Assembly (NCBI GenBank): GCA_017694215.1
Contig: JADIND010000080.1
Location: forward strand, 1 to 15,975
Source of the DNA: Candidatus Scatousia excrementipullorum
GTDB lineage: Bacteria > Cyanobacteriota > Vampirovibrionia > Gastranaerophilales > Gastranaerophilaceae
Direction of reading: 5' to 3'
Length of the DNA: 15,975 nucleotides
The translations under genes were made by a program, and so were the position numbers. Shown in pieces: positions 1 through 6,127 of this stretch (position 1 is its first letter; every line of letters starts with the position of its first letter). The notes beneath the pieces were generated by a model, which saw only the letters and a program-made list of their open reading frames with translations, ran no database searches and was not told the DNA's origin.

Positions 1-503
1 AGTTGTTTGAGCGTAATTTTAGCATCCTCGCCAAACCCTTCATCAAGAACCCTCGACCTCCATTCTACATCTTCATCTGTCAGGTTATTTTGCACAATGA
101 GGGCGTATCTTCTGAAAAGCTGATGCAGAAGTGATTTTTTAGAATTGTATCCTTTAAAAGGAATTTTTTTTAAGATATCTTTTAGAATAAATTGAGAAAC
201 TTCCAGACCGGCAAGATTCGGGAGGATTTTAGGATTATTCTTGAAAGGGTTTCCGTTTTCAATAAAAGCCCAGTTATCTATAATAGTATTGTAAACAAGT
301 CCGAAAAAAGAATAAACCTGCAATTTTTCAAGAGAATCAATCTGCAGTTTCTCAAGAGTTTTGTTTATAAAATTGTTTTTGAGATTAGAATTTTGCACAA
401 GTACGAGTATCCGTGATGCATCCACTCCGGAATTCAAAAGTGTACAATATTTTTCAACAAGAAAATCCGTTTTGTTTGAAGAAACACTTCCGTCTACAAT
501 CAC
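1..503 (-). CDS. UvrD/AddB-like helicase-family protein, N-terminal part, runs off the left edge
   Basis: An uninterrupted minus-strand frame starts at GTG 503-501 and continues past base 1, giving about 167 visible residues. An AGAGG ribosome site lies 10 bases upstream, and an in-frame TAA further upstream blocks a much longer start. The layout follows superfamily 1 helicases. A P-loop position at residues 5-12 reads GSVSSNKT, then FLVEKYCTLLNSGVDASRIL, where UvrD/AddB proteins have the helix and the strand before motif Ia. LVLVQNSNLK replaces the usual LTFTNKAA, and LQVYSFFGLVYNTI resembles motif Ib (TFHSF). The P-loop glycine before Lys is Asn10, so ATP binding may be altered or lost. The motifs visible are those of the family; the exact subfamily cannot be told because the helicase core is outside the window. 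The small plus-strand frames across this stretch are shadows. Confidence 0.6.
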   Translation of the reverse strand, partial: MIVDGSVSSNKTDFLVEKYCTLLNSGVDASRILVLVQNSNLKNNFINKTLEKLQIDSLEKLQVYSFFGLVYNTIIDNWAFIENGNPFKNNPKILPNLAGLEVSQFILKDILKKIPFKGYNSKKSLLHQLFRRYALIVQNNLTDEDVEWRSRVLDEGFGEDAKITLKQ

Positions 504-553
504 AAAAAACAATCCTCTTTTTAATGTATTTTATCACAAAAATAAGTGTATTT

Positions 554-622
554 TTTACAAATAAAATAATCCTTATATACTATTGCAAAATATTACAAAA
601 TAGACTAATATTTATTTGTAAA
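554..622. repeat. 12-bp perfect inverted repeat in a divergent promoter region
   Basis: TTTACAAATAAA at 554-565 is repeated inverted as TTTATTTGTAAA at 611-622, 45 bases apart. It lies in the AT-rich gap between the helicase-like gene (minus, start 503) and the winged-helix gene (plus, start 670), just upstream of the latter's -10 box. It could be an operator pair, possibly for the neighbouring winged-helix protein, but AT-rich DNA produces such matches by chance. Confidence 0.4.
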
Positions 623-663
623 TTAAAATACTTAGTATAATGTGCATTGTAGAAAGTAGGAGG
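613..663 (+). promoter_or_regulatory. Promoter and ribosome site of the winged-helix gene
   Basis: A perfect -10 box TATAAT lies at 636-641, with only a weak -35 candidate around 613-620. Transcription would begin near 648. A full AGGAGG ribosome site at 658-663 lies 6 bases before the ATG at 670, which fixes that start. Confidence 0.55.
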
Positions 664-669
664 TATTAA

Positions 670-876
670 ATGCAAGAATTACAAGAACAAATCGGAATGT
701 CTGCAGGTCAGATTTACAATTATTTGAACAACAACGGCGAAACTACATTTTCTAAAATTAAAAAAGAATTAGATCTTAAAGGAAACTTCGCTGATTTAGG
801 TCTTGGCTGGTTAGCAAGAGAAGACAAAGTTGAAATCTCTAAAAAAGGTTCTTCTGTTAACGTAAGACTTAAATAG
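670..876 (+). CDS. Winged-helix domain protein (DUF2582-like), 68 aa
   Basis: This small single-domain protein starts at an ATG with a perfect AGGAGG site. Residues 1-20 (EQIGMSAGQIYNYLNNNGE) form the first helix, FSKIKKELDLKG is a recognition-type helix-turn-helix, and LGLGWLAREDKVEISKKGSS ends in the beta wing. The phrase LGWLAREDKVE is characteristic of the winged helix-turn-helix DUF2582 family, whose members are small putative DNA-binding proteins of unknown target. The length of 68 aa is normal for that family. It has its own promoter and is closed by a strong terminator, so it is monocistronic. Function beyond nucleic-acid binding is not known; the family call is from recognition and is fairly firm. 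Confidence 0.8.
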   Translation: MQELQEQIGMSAGQIYNYLNNNGETTFSKIKKELDLKGNFADLGLGWLAREDKVEISKKGSSVNVRLK

Positions 877-893
877 TTGACGTAAAAAAGATT

Positions 894-927
894 AAAAAAC
901 ACTCTCTTTTTAAAGAGAGTGTTTTTT
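894..927 (+). terminator. Rho-independent terminator after the winged-helix gene
   Basis: A perfect inverted repeat, with arms at 894-909 and 912-927, has the core CACTCTCT/AGAGAGTG followed by a run of six T. The A-rich left flank also makes it usable from the minus strand. Confidence 0.9.
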
Positions 928-935
928 GTTGCGGG

Positions 936-964
936 TTTTCTTTTTCAAATTTTTGCTGTATAAT
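936..964 (+). promoter_or_regulatory. Promoter of the ftsH operon
   Basis: TATAAT at 959-964 is preceded at 17 bases by a weak TTTTCT (936-941). The predicted start near 971 leaves a leader of about 30 bases with AGAGAGG at 984-990, 11 bases before the ftsH ATG. It lies directly downstream of the preceding terminator, consistent with a new transcription unit. Confidence 0.55.
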
Positions 965-1001
965 AATTAAGAGCATATTTTAAAGAGAGGGATATTTTTA
1001 A

Positions 1002-2891
1002 ATGGATAAAAAACAATCTGCGGGTATGTATATAGTGTTAGCTATTATTGCGATGATTTTTATATCATCGGTTTTTATGGCAGGTCCTGTTACAAATACT
1101 CAGGAAATTTCATACTCGGATTTTCTTCAAAAGCTTGATAACGGAGAATTTAAAAAGATAGAAAAAGCGGATGAGTATCTTATAGCAATTCCAAAAAATC
1201 AGCCTGAAACTACCACGGCCGTAACTACGGAGCAAAGTTTGTTCGGGCCGGTGGAAAAGAAAGTTCCGCAAAATCAGTATAAAGTTCTGACACCTAAAGA
1301 TTCAAATTTGATGCAGAAACTTGAAGATGCAAAAGTTGATATTGAAGTTAAAAAACCGAACGAGTCTTCACAACTGCTTGGTATTCTCGGAACTCTTGTA
1401 TTCCCTCTTCTGTTAATCGGATTTTTGCTTTTGATGATAAAAAGTATTCAGGCCGGCGGTTCTCAAGCAATGTCTTTCGGTAAAAGTAAAGCTAAAATGC
1501 TTTTAGATAGCAAAGTTAAAACAACTTTTAAAGATGTTGCCGGTATTGATGAAGAAAAGCAAGAACTTGAGGAAATTGTTGATTTCCTTAAGAACGGAGA
1601 CAAATACATAAAACTCGGTGCTAAAATCCCTAAGGGTGTCCTCCTTGTAGGTCCTCCGGGAACAGGTAAAACATTGATGGCAAAGGCTGTTGCAGGAGAA
1701 GCCGGAGTTCCGTTCTTCTCAATAAGCGGTTCCGATTTTGTTGAAATGTTTGTCGGTGTCGGAGCAAGCCGTGTAAGAGATTTGTTTGATCAGGCTAAAA
1801 AACATCAACCCTGCATTATTTTCATTGATGAAATCGATGCTGTAGGACGTCAGAGAGGTGCCGGCATGGGCGGCGGACATGACGAACGTGAACAGACTCT
1901 CAACCAGCTGCTTGTTGAAATGGACGGTTTTGACGATAATACTAATATTATCGTAATCGCGGCAACCAACAGACCTGATATTCTGGATAATGCACTTTTA
2001 AGACCTGGCAGATTCGACAGACAGATTGTAATCAACAAGCCTGATATCCTCGGACGTGAACAGATTCTTAATGTTCATGCAAAAAATAAACCTCTGGATA
2101 AAGAAGTTGAGCTGAAAATACTTGCAAAACGTACCCCTGGTTTTACCGGTGCAGATTTGCAGAATCTGTTGAATGAGGCGGCTCTGCTTGCTGCCCGTCA
2201 TGACCAGAAAACAATTACAATGGCGAATCTGGAAGAAGCTATTGACAAAGTTATGGCAGGTCCTGAAAAGAAAAGCAGAATCATTTCGGATGAAGAAAAA
2301 GAAAATACAGCATACCATGAAGTCGGTCATGCTCTTCTTGCAAAATTGCTTGACCATACAGATCCTTTGCATAAGGTGTCGATTATTCCGCGTGGCATGG
2401 CTCTTGGTATCACTTTAACTCTTCCGGAAAAAGACCATTTGACAATGAAAAAATCTCAAATTCTGGATACAATAACTATGATTCTCGGCGGAAGAGTTGC
2501 GGAGGAAATTGTTTACGGACCTGATTCAATCACAACGGGAGCAAGCAATGACCTTGAAAAAGTTTCGACTCTCGCAAGAAATATGGTTACAAAATACGGT
2601 ATGAGCGAAAAAATGGGTAACATGGCTTACGGTAAAGACGAGCAGCACATTTTTATGGGGCGTGACTTTGGTGTAAGACGCGATTTCTCCGAGGAAATTG
2701 CTGCAGAAATTGATAAAGAAGTTAAGAAGATTGTTGATGAACGCTATGCAACAGCAAAACAACTTCTGACAGAAAACAGAGATATGCTCGAATATATTTC
2801 AAAAACTCTGCTTGATAAAGAAACTCTTGACGAGAAAGAGTTTGTGGAATTGATGGAAAAGGTTAAAAATGACAGACAACAAAACTGCTGA
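1002..2891 (+). CDS. ftsH: ATP-dependent zinc metalloprotease FtsH
   Basis: A membrane-anchored AAA+ protease that degrades misfolded and regulatory membrane and cytosolic proteins as a hexamer. The 629-aa length is usual. Transmembrane segments lie at about residues 9-27 and 125-147, flanking a short periplasmic domain. The AAA module has Walker A GPPGTGKT (217-224), the pore loop MFVGVGA (249-255), Walker B IIFIDEID (272-279), and the second region of homology NIIVIAATNRPD with LLRPGRFDR (332-340), which carries the arginine fingers. The protease domain has the zinc motif HEVGH (439-443; most relatives have HEAGH, and HExxH is kept) and the third metal ligand Asp517 in TTGASNDLE. The start is supported by AGAGAGG. 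The last 23 bases overlap the next gene, so FtsH is probably co-transcribed and translationally coupled with the corrinoid-protein pair. The identification is secure. Confidence 0.98.
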   Translation: MDKKQSAGMYIVLAIIAMIFISSVFMAGPVTNTQEISYSDFLQKLDNGEFKKIEKADEYLIAIPKNQPETTTAVTTEQSLFGPVEKKVPQNQYKVLTPKDSNLMQKLEDAKVDIEVKKPNESSQLLGILGTLVFPLLLIGFLLLMIKSIQAGGSQAMSFGKSKAKMLLDSKVKTTFKDVAGIDEEKQELEEIVDFLKNGDKYIKLGAKIPKGVLLVGPPGTGKTLMAKAVAGEAGVPFFSISGSDFVEMFVGVGASRVRDLFDQAKKHQPCIIFIDEIDAVGRQRGAGMGGGHDEREQTLNQLLVEMDGFDDNTNIIVIAATNRPDILDNALLRPGRFDRQIVINKPDILGREQILNVHAKNKPLDKEVELKILAKRTPGFTGADLQNLLNEAALLAARHDQKTITMANLEEAIDKVMAGPEKKSRIISDEEKENTAYHEVGHALLAKLLDHTDPLHKVSIIPRGMALGITLTLPEKDHLTMKKSQILDTITMILGGRVAEEIVYGPDSITTGASNDLEKVSTLARNMVTKYGMSEKMGNMAYGKDEQHIFMGRDFGVRRDFSEEIAAEIDKEVKKIVDERYATAKQLLTENRDMLEYISKTLLDKETLDEKEFVELMEKVKNDRQQNC

Positions 2892-3708
2892 TTCGTTGAG
2901 AATTATTGATTTTAACAATATAAAAATAGGGGACACAAATTGTCCTCCTATTTTTTGTCTTGATGTATCTATATTTAATACCGATGACAATTTTCAAATT
3001 GTGAAAGATTTTTACGGCACCAATGACAGAAAAGAAATTCTTAAAAAAGCACAGGAAACAGACTGCGATATTCTGGGGCTGAAGTTTAATATTGAAGGTG
3101 AAAATCAAATTAATGAAGCAATTTCGCTGCTTAAAGACCTCTTGCATTTTATCAGCAAGCCGCTTATGATTCGCAGTGTAAATAACGATGGTATAGACCG
3201 GATATTGCTGCCGGAACTGATAAAAATTCTTGACAGAGAATGCATAATTTCTTCTGTTAATGAAAATACTTATAAAGAAATTGTACCGGCTGCAGTGAGC
3301 GGCAATCATGTTCTTGTTTTGAAAAGTCCTATAGATATAAATCTTGCCAAAGAATTAAACATTCTTTCATCCGATTTAGGTTTGAGTCTGGATAAAATTC
3401 TTATAGATACTGATATCGGAGGTCTCGGCTACGGGCTGGAATACGGATACAGTATTATGGAAAAAATAAAGCTTGAGGGCCTGAACGGTGATGAATATCT
3501 TAATATGCCGATGATAAGTTTTGCAACTGAAGAATCGTTGAAAACTAAAGAGGCCAAATCTGATAATTACCCGTCAAGTTTCGGAAATTTGAAAGAGCGT
3601 GCTGAATTTTTTGAAATCTGTTCGGCATCTGCCGTGATGGCTGCCGGTGCAAGTGTTATCGTTTTGAATAATCCGTTGAGTATTGATGTTATGAAAGGGT
3701 TGATGTAA
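2869..3708 (+). CDS. acsD: Corrinoid iron-sulfur protein small subunit-like (AcsD/CdhD family)
   Basis: In the Wood-Ljungdahl pathway this TIM-barrel subunit pairs with AcsC to hold the cobamide that carries a methyl group from methyl-tetrahydrofolate to acetyl-CoA synthase. Here 279 aa, somewhat shorter than usual, keep family hallmarks: SPIDINLAKELNI (153-165), then GGLGYGLEYGYSIMEKI (184-200) and GDEYLNMPMI, plus a C-terminal alanine/glycine-rich strand AVMAAGASVIVLNNP. The start at 2869 lies inside the end of ftsH, with only AAGG at 2859-2862 as a ribosome site, so reinitiation from ftsH is likely. The stop overlaps the next start by one base (TAATG). The family assignment is firm. The physiological role is inferred only, because no acetyl-CoA synthase, CO dehydrogenase or methyltransferase gene is visible in this window. 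Confidence 0.85.
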   Translation: MTDNKTADSLRIIDFNNIKIGDTNCPPIFCLDVSIFNTDDNFQIVKDFYGTNDRKEILKKAQETDCDILGLKFNIEGENQINEAISLLKDLLHFISKPLMIRSVNNDGIDRILLPELIKILDRECIISSVNENTYKEIVPAAVSGNHVLVLKSPIDINLAKELNILSSDLGLSLDKILIDTDIGGLGYGLEYGYSIMEKIKLEGLNGDEYLNMPMISFATEESLKTKEAKSDNYPSSFGNLKERAEFFEICSASAVMAAGASVIVLNNPLSIDVMKGLM

Positions 3709-4838
3709 TGGAACTTTCAGGACTGCAAATTTTTAAATATCTTCCTGCGGCTAAAAAAGCCGAACATTCAAACCGCAAAGAGTGCGGCTGTCCGACCTGC
3801 ATGGCGTTTGCCCTTAAACTGGCAAAAAAGCAGATTGAGCTTTCAAAATGTTCTTATGCTCCGGATGAGTTAAAGGAATTTTTTGAAATTAACAGTAAAC
3901 AGCCGCAAAAAACTGTTGAAATAAACGGGCTTAAAATAGGAGGAGAAAACGTTCTCTACCGTCATGAAAAAACTTTTGTAAACAGAACAGCCATTGCAGT
4001 TATTGTAGATTTAAAAGATAATGACTGGCAGAAAAAACTGGAACGTCTAACCTCTTTTGAAATTACCCGGGTCAGTGAGACAATGAAGATTGACCTCGTA
4101 ATTTTGAAGAATAACACTTCAAAATTTGTTCCGTCAGGTATAAATTTTATAAATTATGAAGATTTTGAGAGGCTGCCTTTTATTTTTCTTGAAGATGATT
4201 TTTCAAATACAAAAGAAAAACTTGTTGAAATCAGAACAAAAGCTGTTCTTGAAAAAGATGACGCATGTTCTTCTCCGGTTTGTGTCCGTATGAAAACAAC
4301 GGATGAGCTTTCCCAGTGTGCAAGAGCGGCGTATTATCTTTGTAAATATGCCAATATACTTGTTTTTGAAAATTTCAATGAAGCAATGATTTCCTCTTTA
4401 ATGACTTTGAGACAGAATATTTTTACTGATCCGCAAAAGCCTCTTCAGGTGGAATCAAAGATTTATGAGTTTAACAATCCTGATGAAAATTCTCTGATAT
4501 TTATGACAACGAATTTTGCACTTACATTTTTTGCGGTTGCCAATGAGCTTGAGGGGCTGAATGTACCGTCATATCTTATTGTAACTCCTGCAGACGGTAT
4601 GAGTGTACTTACGGCATGGTCAGCGGAAAAATTTACCGCAAAAATGGTTGCAAATACCCTGAAAAAATGGGATTTCGCAAATAGAGTTAAGAACAGAAAA
4701 ATCATCATTCCGGGACTTCTTGCCCATATGAAAGAAGAGCTGGAAGAAGAAATCAAAGATTTTGAAATAGTCGTCGGTACTGTTGAGGCGTATGCTATTG
4801 GCGATTTTGTAAAAGAATTTCAAAATAGACAGAGTTAA
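3708..4838 (+). CDS. acsC: Corrinoid iron-sulfur protein large subunit-like (AcsC/CdhE family)
   Basis: The partner of the preceding gene: an N-terminal Fe4S4 domain, a TIM barrel, and a C-terminal corrinoid-binding domain. Residues 1-50 match the family start (LSGLQIFKYLP, then CPTCMAFALKLAKKQIEL, then CSY). The usual cysteine pattern C-x2-C-x4-C-x16-C is changed. The first Cys position is Arg23; Cys26, Cys31 and Cys48 align with ligands two to four; and an extra Cys28 stands where Thr is usual. The phrase LYRHEKTFVNRTAI (83-96) and the corrinoid-domain phrases MTTNFALTFFAV (266-277), SYLIVTPADG and KIIIPGLLAHM (331-341) are retained. The 376-aa length is shorter than typical family members, mostly in the barrel. 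It overlaps the small subunit gene by one base. No terminator is evident after it. Cluster type and redox function may differ from the acetogenic protein. Confidence 0.83.
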   Translation: MELSGLQIFKYLPAAKKAEHSNRKECGCPTCMAFALKLAKKQIELSKCSYAPDELKEFFEINSKQPQKTVEINGLKIGGENVLYRHEKTFVNRTAIAVIVDLKDNDWQKKLERLTSFEITRVSETMKIDLVILKNNTSKFVPSGINFINYEDFERLPFIFLEDDFSNTKEKLVEIRTKAVLEKDDACSSPVCVRMKTTDELSQCARAAYYLCKYANILVFENFNEAMISSLMTLRQNIFTDPQKPLQVESKIYEFNNPDENSLIFMTTNFALTFFAVANELEGLNVPSYLIVTPADGMSVLTAWSAEKFTAKMVANTLKKWDFANRVKNRKIIIPGLLAHMKEELEEEIKDFEIVVGTVEAYAIGDFVKEFQNRQS

Positions 4839-4949
4839 AGTATATTAGTCAAAATTAGAGATGTAGTATATGTTGTTTTGTATTTCTTTATTGTATAGTT
4901 TATAAATATATAATATATTTTAAGTATTTACATTTTGGCGTTTAAAGAA

Positions 4950-4978
4950 TTGACAAAATCTGAAACATGATTTAAAAT
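4950..4978 (+). promoter_or_regulatory. Strong promoter placing the start of transcription on the next ATG
   Basis: A perfect -35 TTGACA (4950-4955) is followed by a 17-base spacer and -10 TAAAAT (4973-4978). Seven bases after the -10 end is 4985, the A of the ATG. No ribosome site exists upstream, so the transcript is probably leaderless. Confidence 0.75.
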
Positions 4979-4984
4979 ATATAT

Positions 4985-5779
4985 ATGGAATTGACGGTTT
5001 TGGTGGATAATAACACTTCCGCAGGAAACTGTTTGATAGCGGAACATGGATTATCCTTTTATATAGAAGAGTATGATATAAAATTATTATTTGATTGCGG
5101 TTCAAGTGACGCGTTTATTAAAAACGCATACAATATGCAGATTGACTTGTCTTATGTAACAGATATAGTGTTATCTCACAGTCATCTTGATCATGTCGGC
5201 GGGCTTTTGCGGCTGCAGGCACTTTATCGGAAATTTCAATATGTAGGAATTGATTTTCCGGCAAAGAATATTATTGCACATCCGGATGTATTCAAGCCTT
5301 CTGAGAAGAATATTCTTGACAATGAAGCTAGCAACCTGTCAAGAGAAGAAATTGACAAATTTTTTAATCTTGAATTGACGACAAAGCCTCTTCCTATTAC
5401 ACGTAAATTAATTTACCTTGGAGAAATACCTGTACCGCAGGATGTTTCGCTTGATTATTCGCCGGATGAATCTGCTATGGCTTATAAATCAAATGACGGT
5501 CTTGTTATTATTTCCGGCTGTTCTCACAGCGGTATAGACAATATTATAAATCACGCAAAATATGTAACCGGTGAGGACAGGGTTAATACGGTTATTGGCG
5601 GTTTGTTTTTGATAAATAAGTCGGAAGAGTATATAAATAAACTGGGTGAATATTTACGCGAACAGAATATAAGAAGAATATTCCCTTGCCACTGTACGGA
5701 TTTGGAAGCAAAGATTATACTTTCAAAATATGTTAAGATTGAAGATGTCTGCACCGGGAAAAAATACACCTGGCATTAA
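4985..5779 (+). CDS. Metallo-beta-lactamase-fold hydrolase (COG1237-type)
   Basis: This 264-aa cytosolic protein opens with LTVLVDNNT, the characteristic beginning of the COG1237 branch of the metallo-beta-lactamase fold. The metal motif HSHLDH (65-70, HxHxDH) is intact, followed by SGCSHSGIDNII (177-187, His181) and PCHCTDLEA (234-242, His236), giving a full dinuclear metal set. Proteins of this branch are often labelled dihydropterin ribofuranosylaminobenzene phosphate synthase after a methanogen enzyme of methanopterin synthesis. Activity in bacteria is usually untested, so the substrate is left open. It has its own promoter and no ribosome site. It lies just downstream of the corrinoid-protein pair, which also handles pterin-bound one-carbon units in known systems; the link is inference only. 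Confidence 0.85.
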   Translation: MELTVLVDNNTSAGNCLIAEHGLSFYIEEYDIKLLFDCGSSDAFIKNAYNMQIDLSYVTDIVLSHSHLDHVGGLLRLQALYRKFQYVGIDFPAKNIIAHPDVFKPSEKNILDNEASNLSREEIDKFFNLELTTKPLPITRKLIYLGEIPVPQDVSLDYSPDESAMAYKSNDGLVIISGCSHSGIDNIINHAKYVTGEDRVNTVIGGLFLINKSEEYINKLGEYLREQNIRRIFPCHCTDLEAKIILSKYVKIEDVCTGKKYTWH

Positions 5780-5801
5780 GTGAAGCGTGAAAAATAAACG
5801 T

Positions 5802-5936
5802 GTCATTCTGAAACGTTAACCGTGGCGGCAAACGGAAATTGTGACTGTTCAGAATCTATTTGTTTGTAATAATTAAGAGATCCTGAAACAAGTATAGGAT
5901 GACATGATGCGTGCGGCTGTGCAATGACGCAAAGTA
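5802..5936. repeat. Dispersed intergenic repeat, copy A
   Basis: This stretch is closely similar, with a few small gaps, to 13104-13233 in the same orientation. Shared blocks include GTCATTC, GAAAC, TTAACCG, ACTGTTCAGAATC, then ATAATTAAGAGATCCTGAAA (5870-5889), GGATGACATGATGCG and CGGCTGTGC. TTCTGAA near its start and TTCAGAA at about 5849 are inverted, and ATCCT pairs with AGGAT, so the unit is a string of small hairpins. The style is that of palindromic extragenic repeats. No coding frame crosses it. It follows the metallo-hydrolase gene. Confidence 0.75.
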
Positions 5937-5938
5937 TT

Positions 5939-5971
5939 CCCTCGCCCTACGGGAGAGGGGTAGGGTGAGGG
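5939..5971. repeat. GC-rich hairpin
   Basis: CCCTCGCCCTAC (5939-5950) pairs with GTAGGGTGAGGG (5960-5971) over 12 positions with one G-T wobble and a nine-base loop. It is strikingly GC-rich for this genome and sits at the end of repeat copy A; copy B lacks it. It has no T-run, so it is not a normal terminator. Confidence 0.65.
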
Positions 5972-5991
5972 GGTGAACATGATAAAAAGTC

Positions 5992-6062
5992 TGTAGGTTG
6001 TGGTAAATTAAAATTTACCACAACAAAAATGTCTTGGTAATCAGAGATTACCAAAACCTACA
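5992..6062. repeat. Compact palindromic element able to form a three-way junction
   Basis: The outer stem is TGTAGGTT (5992-5999) with AACCTACA (6055-6062). The first arm is GTGGTAAATT (6000-6009) with AATTTACCAC (6012-6021). The second arm is TTGGTAATC (6034-6042) with GATTACCAA (6046-6054). A 12-base linker at 6022-6033 stays unpaired. All three stems are perfect. The ends also form 15-base inverted repeats with one mismatch (TGTAGGTTGTGGTAA, against TGTAGGTTTTGGTAA on the other strand). It could be a mini mobile element, a REP-like unit or a structured RNA. It lies about 65 bases past the stop of the minus-strand pseudopilin gene. Confidence 0.6.
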
Positions 6063-6127
6063 TTACGAAAAAGGCTTAAATAATTTTTCTACGCTTTCAG
6101 AATAACATGATACTCTGGTATTGCTTT

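Noticed and set aside
192..640. Several short plus-strand frames of 67-75 codons.
   Set aside because: They lie opposite a real minus-strand coding frame (1-503) or in AT-rich promoter DNA and have no sensible composition.
5992..6062. A tRNA, because of its size and multi-arm fold.
   Set aside because: No acceptor/anticodon/T-loop consensus and no CCA context; stems are too AT-rich and have the wrong sizes.
5780..6127. CRISPR array or insertion sequence in the repeat island.
   Set aside because: No regular repeat-spacer pattern and no transposase frame; the repeats are individual palindromes.
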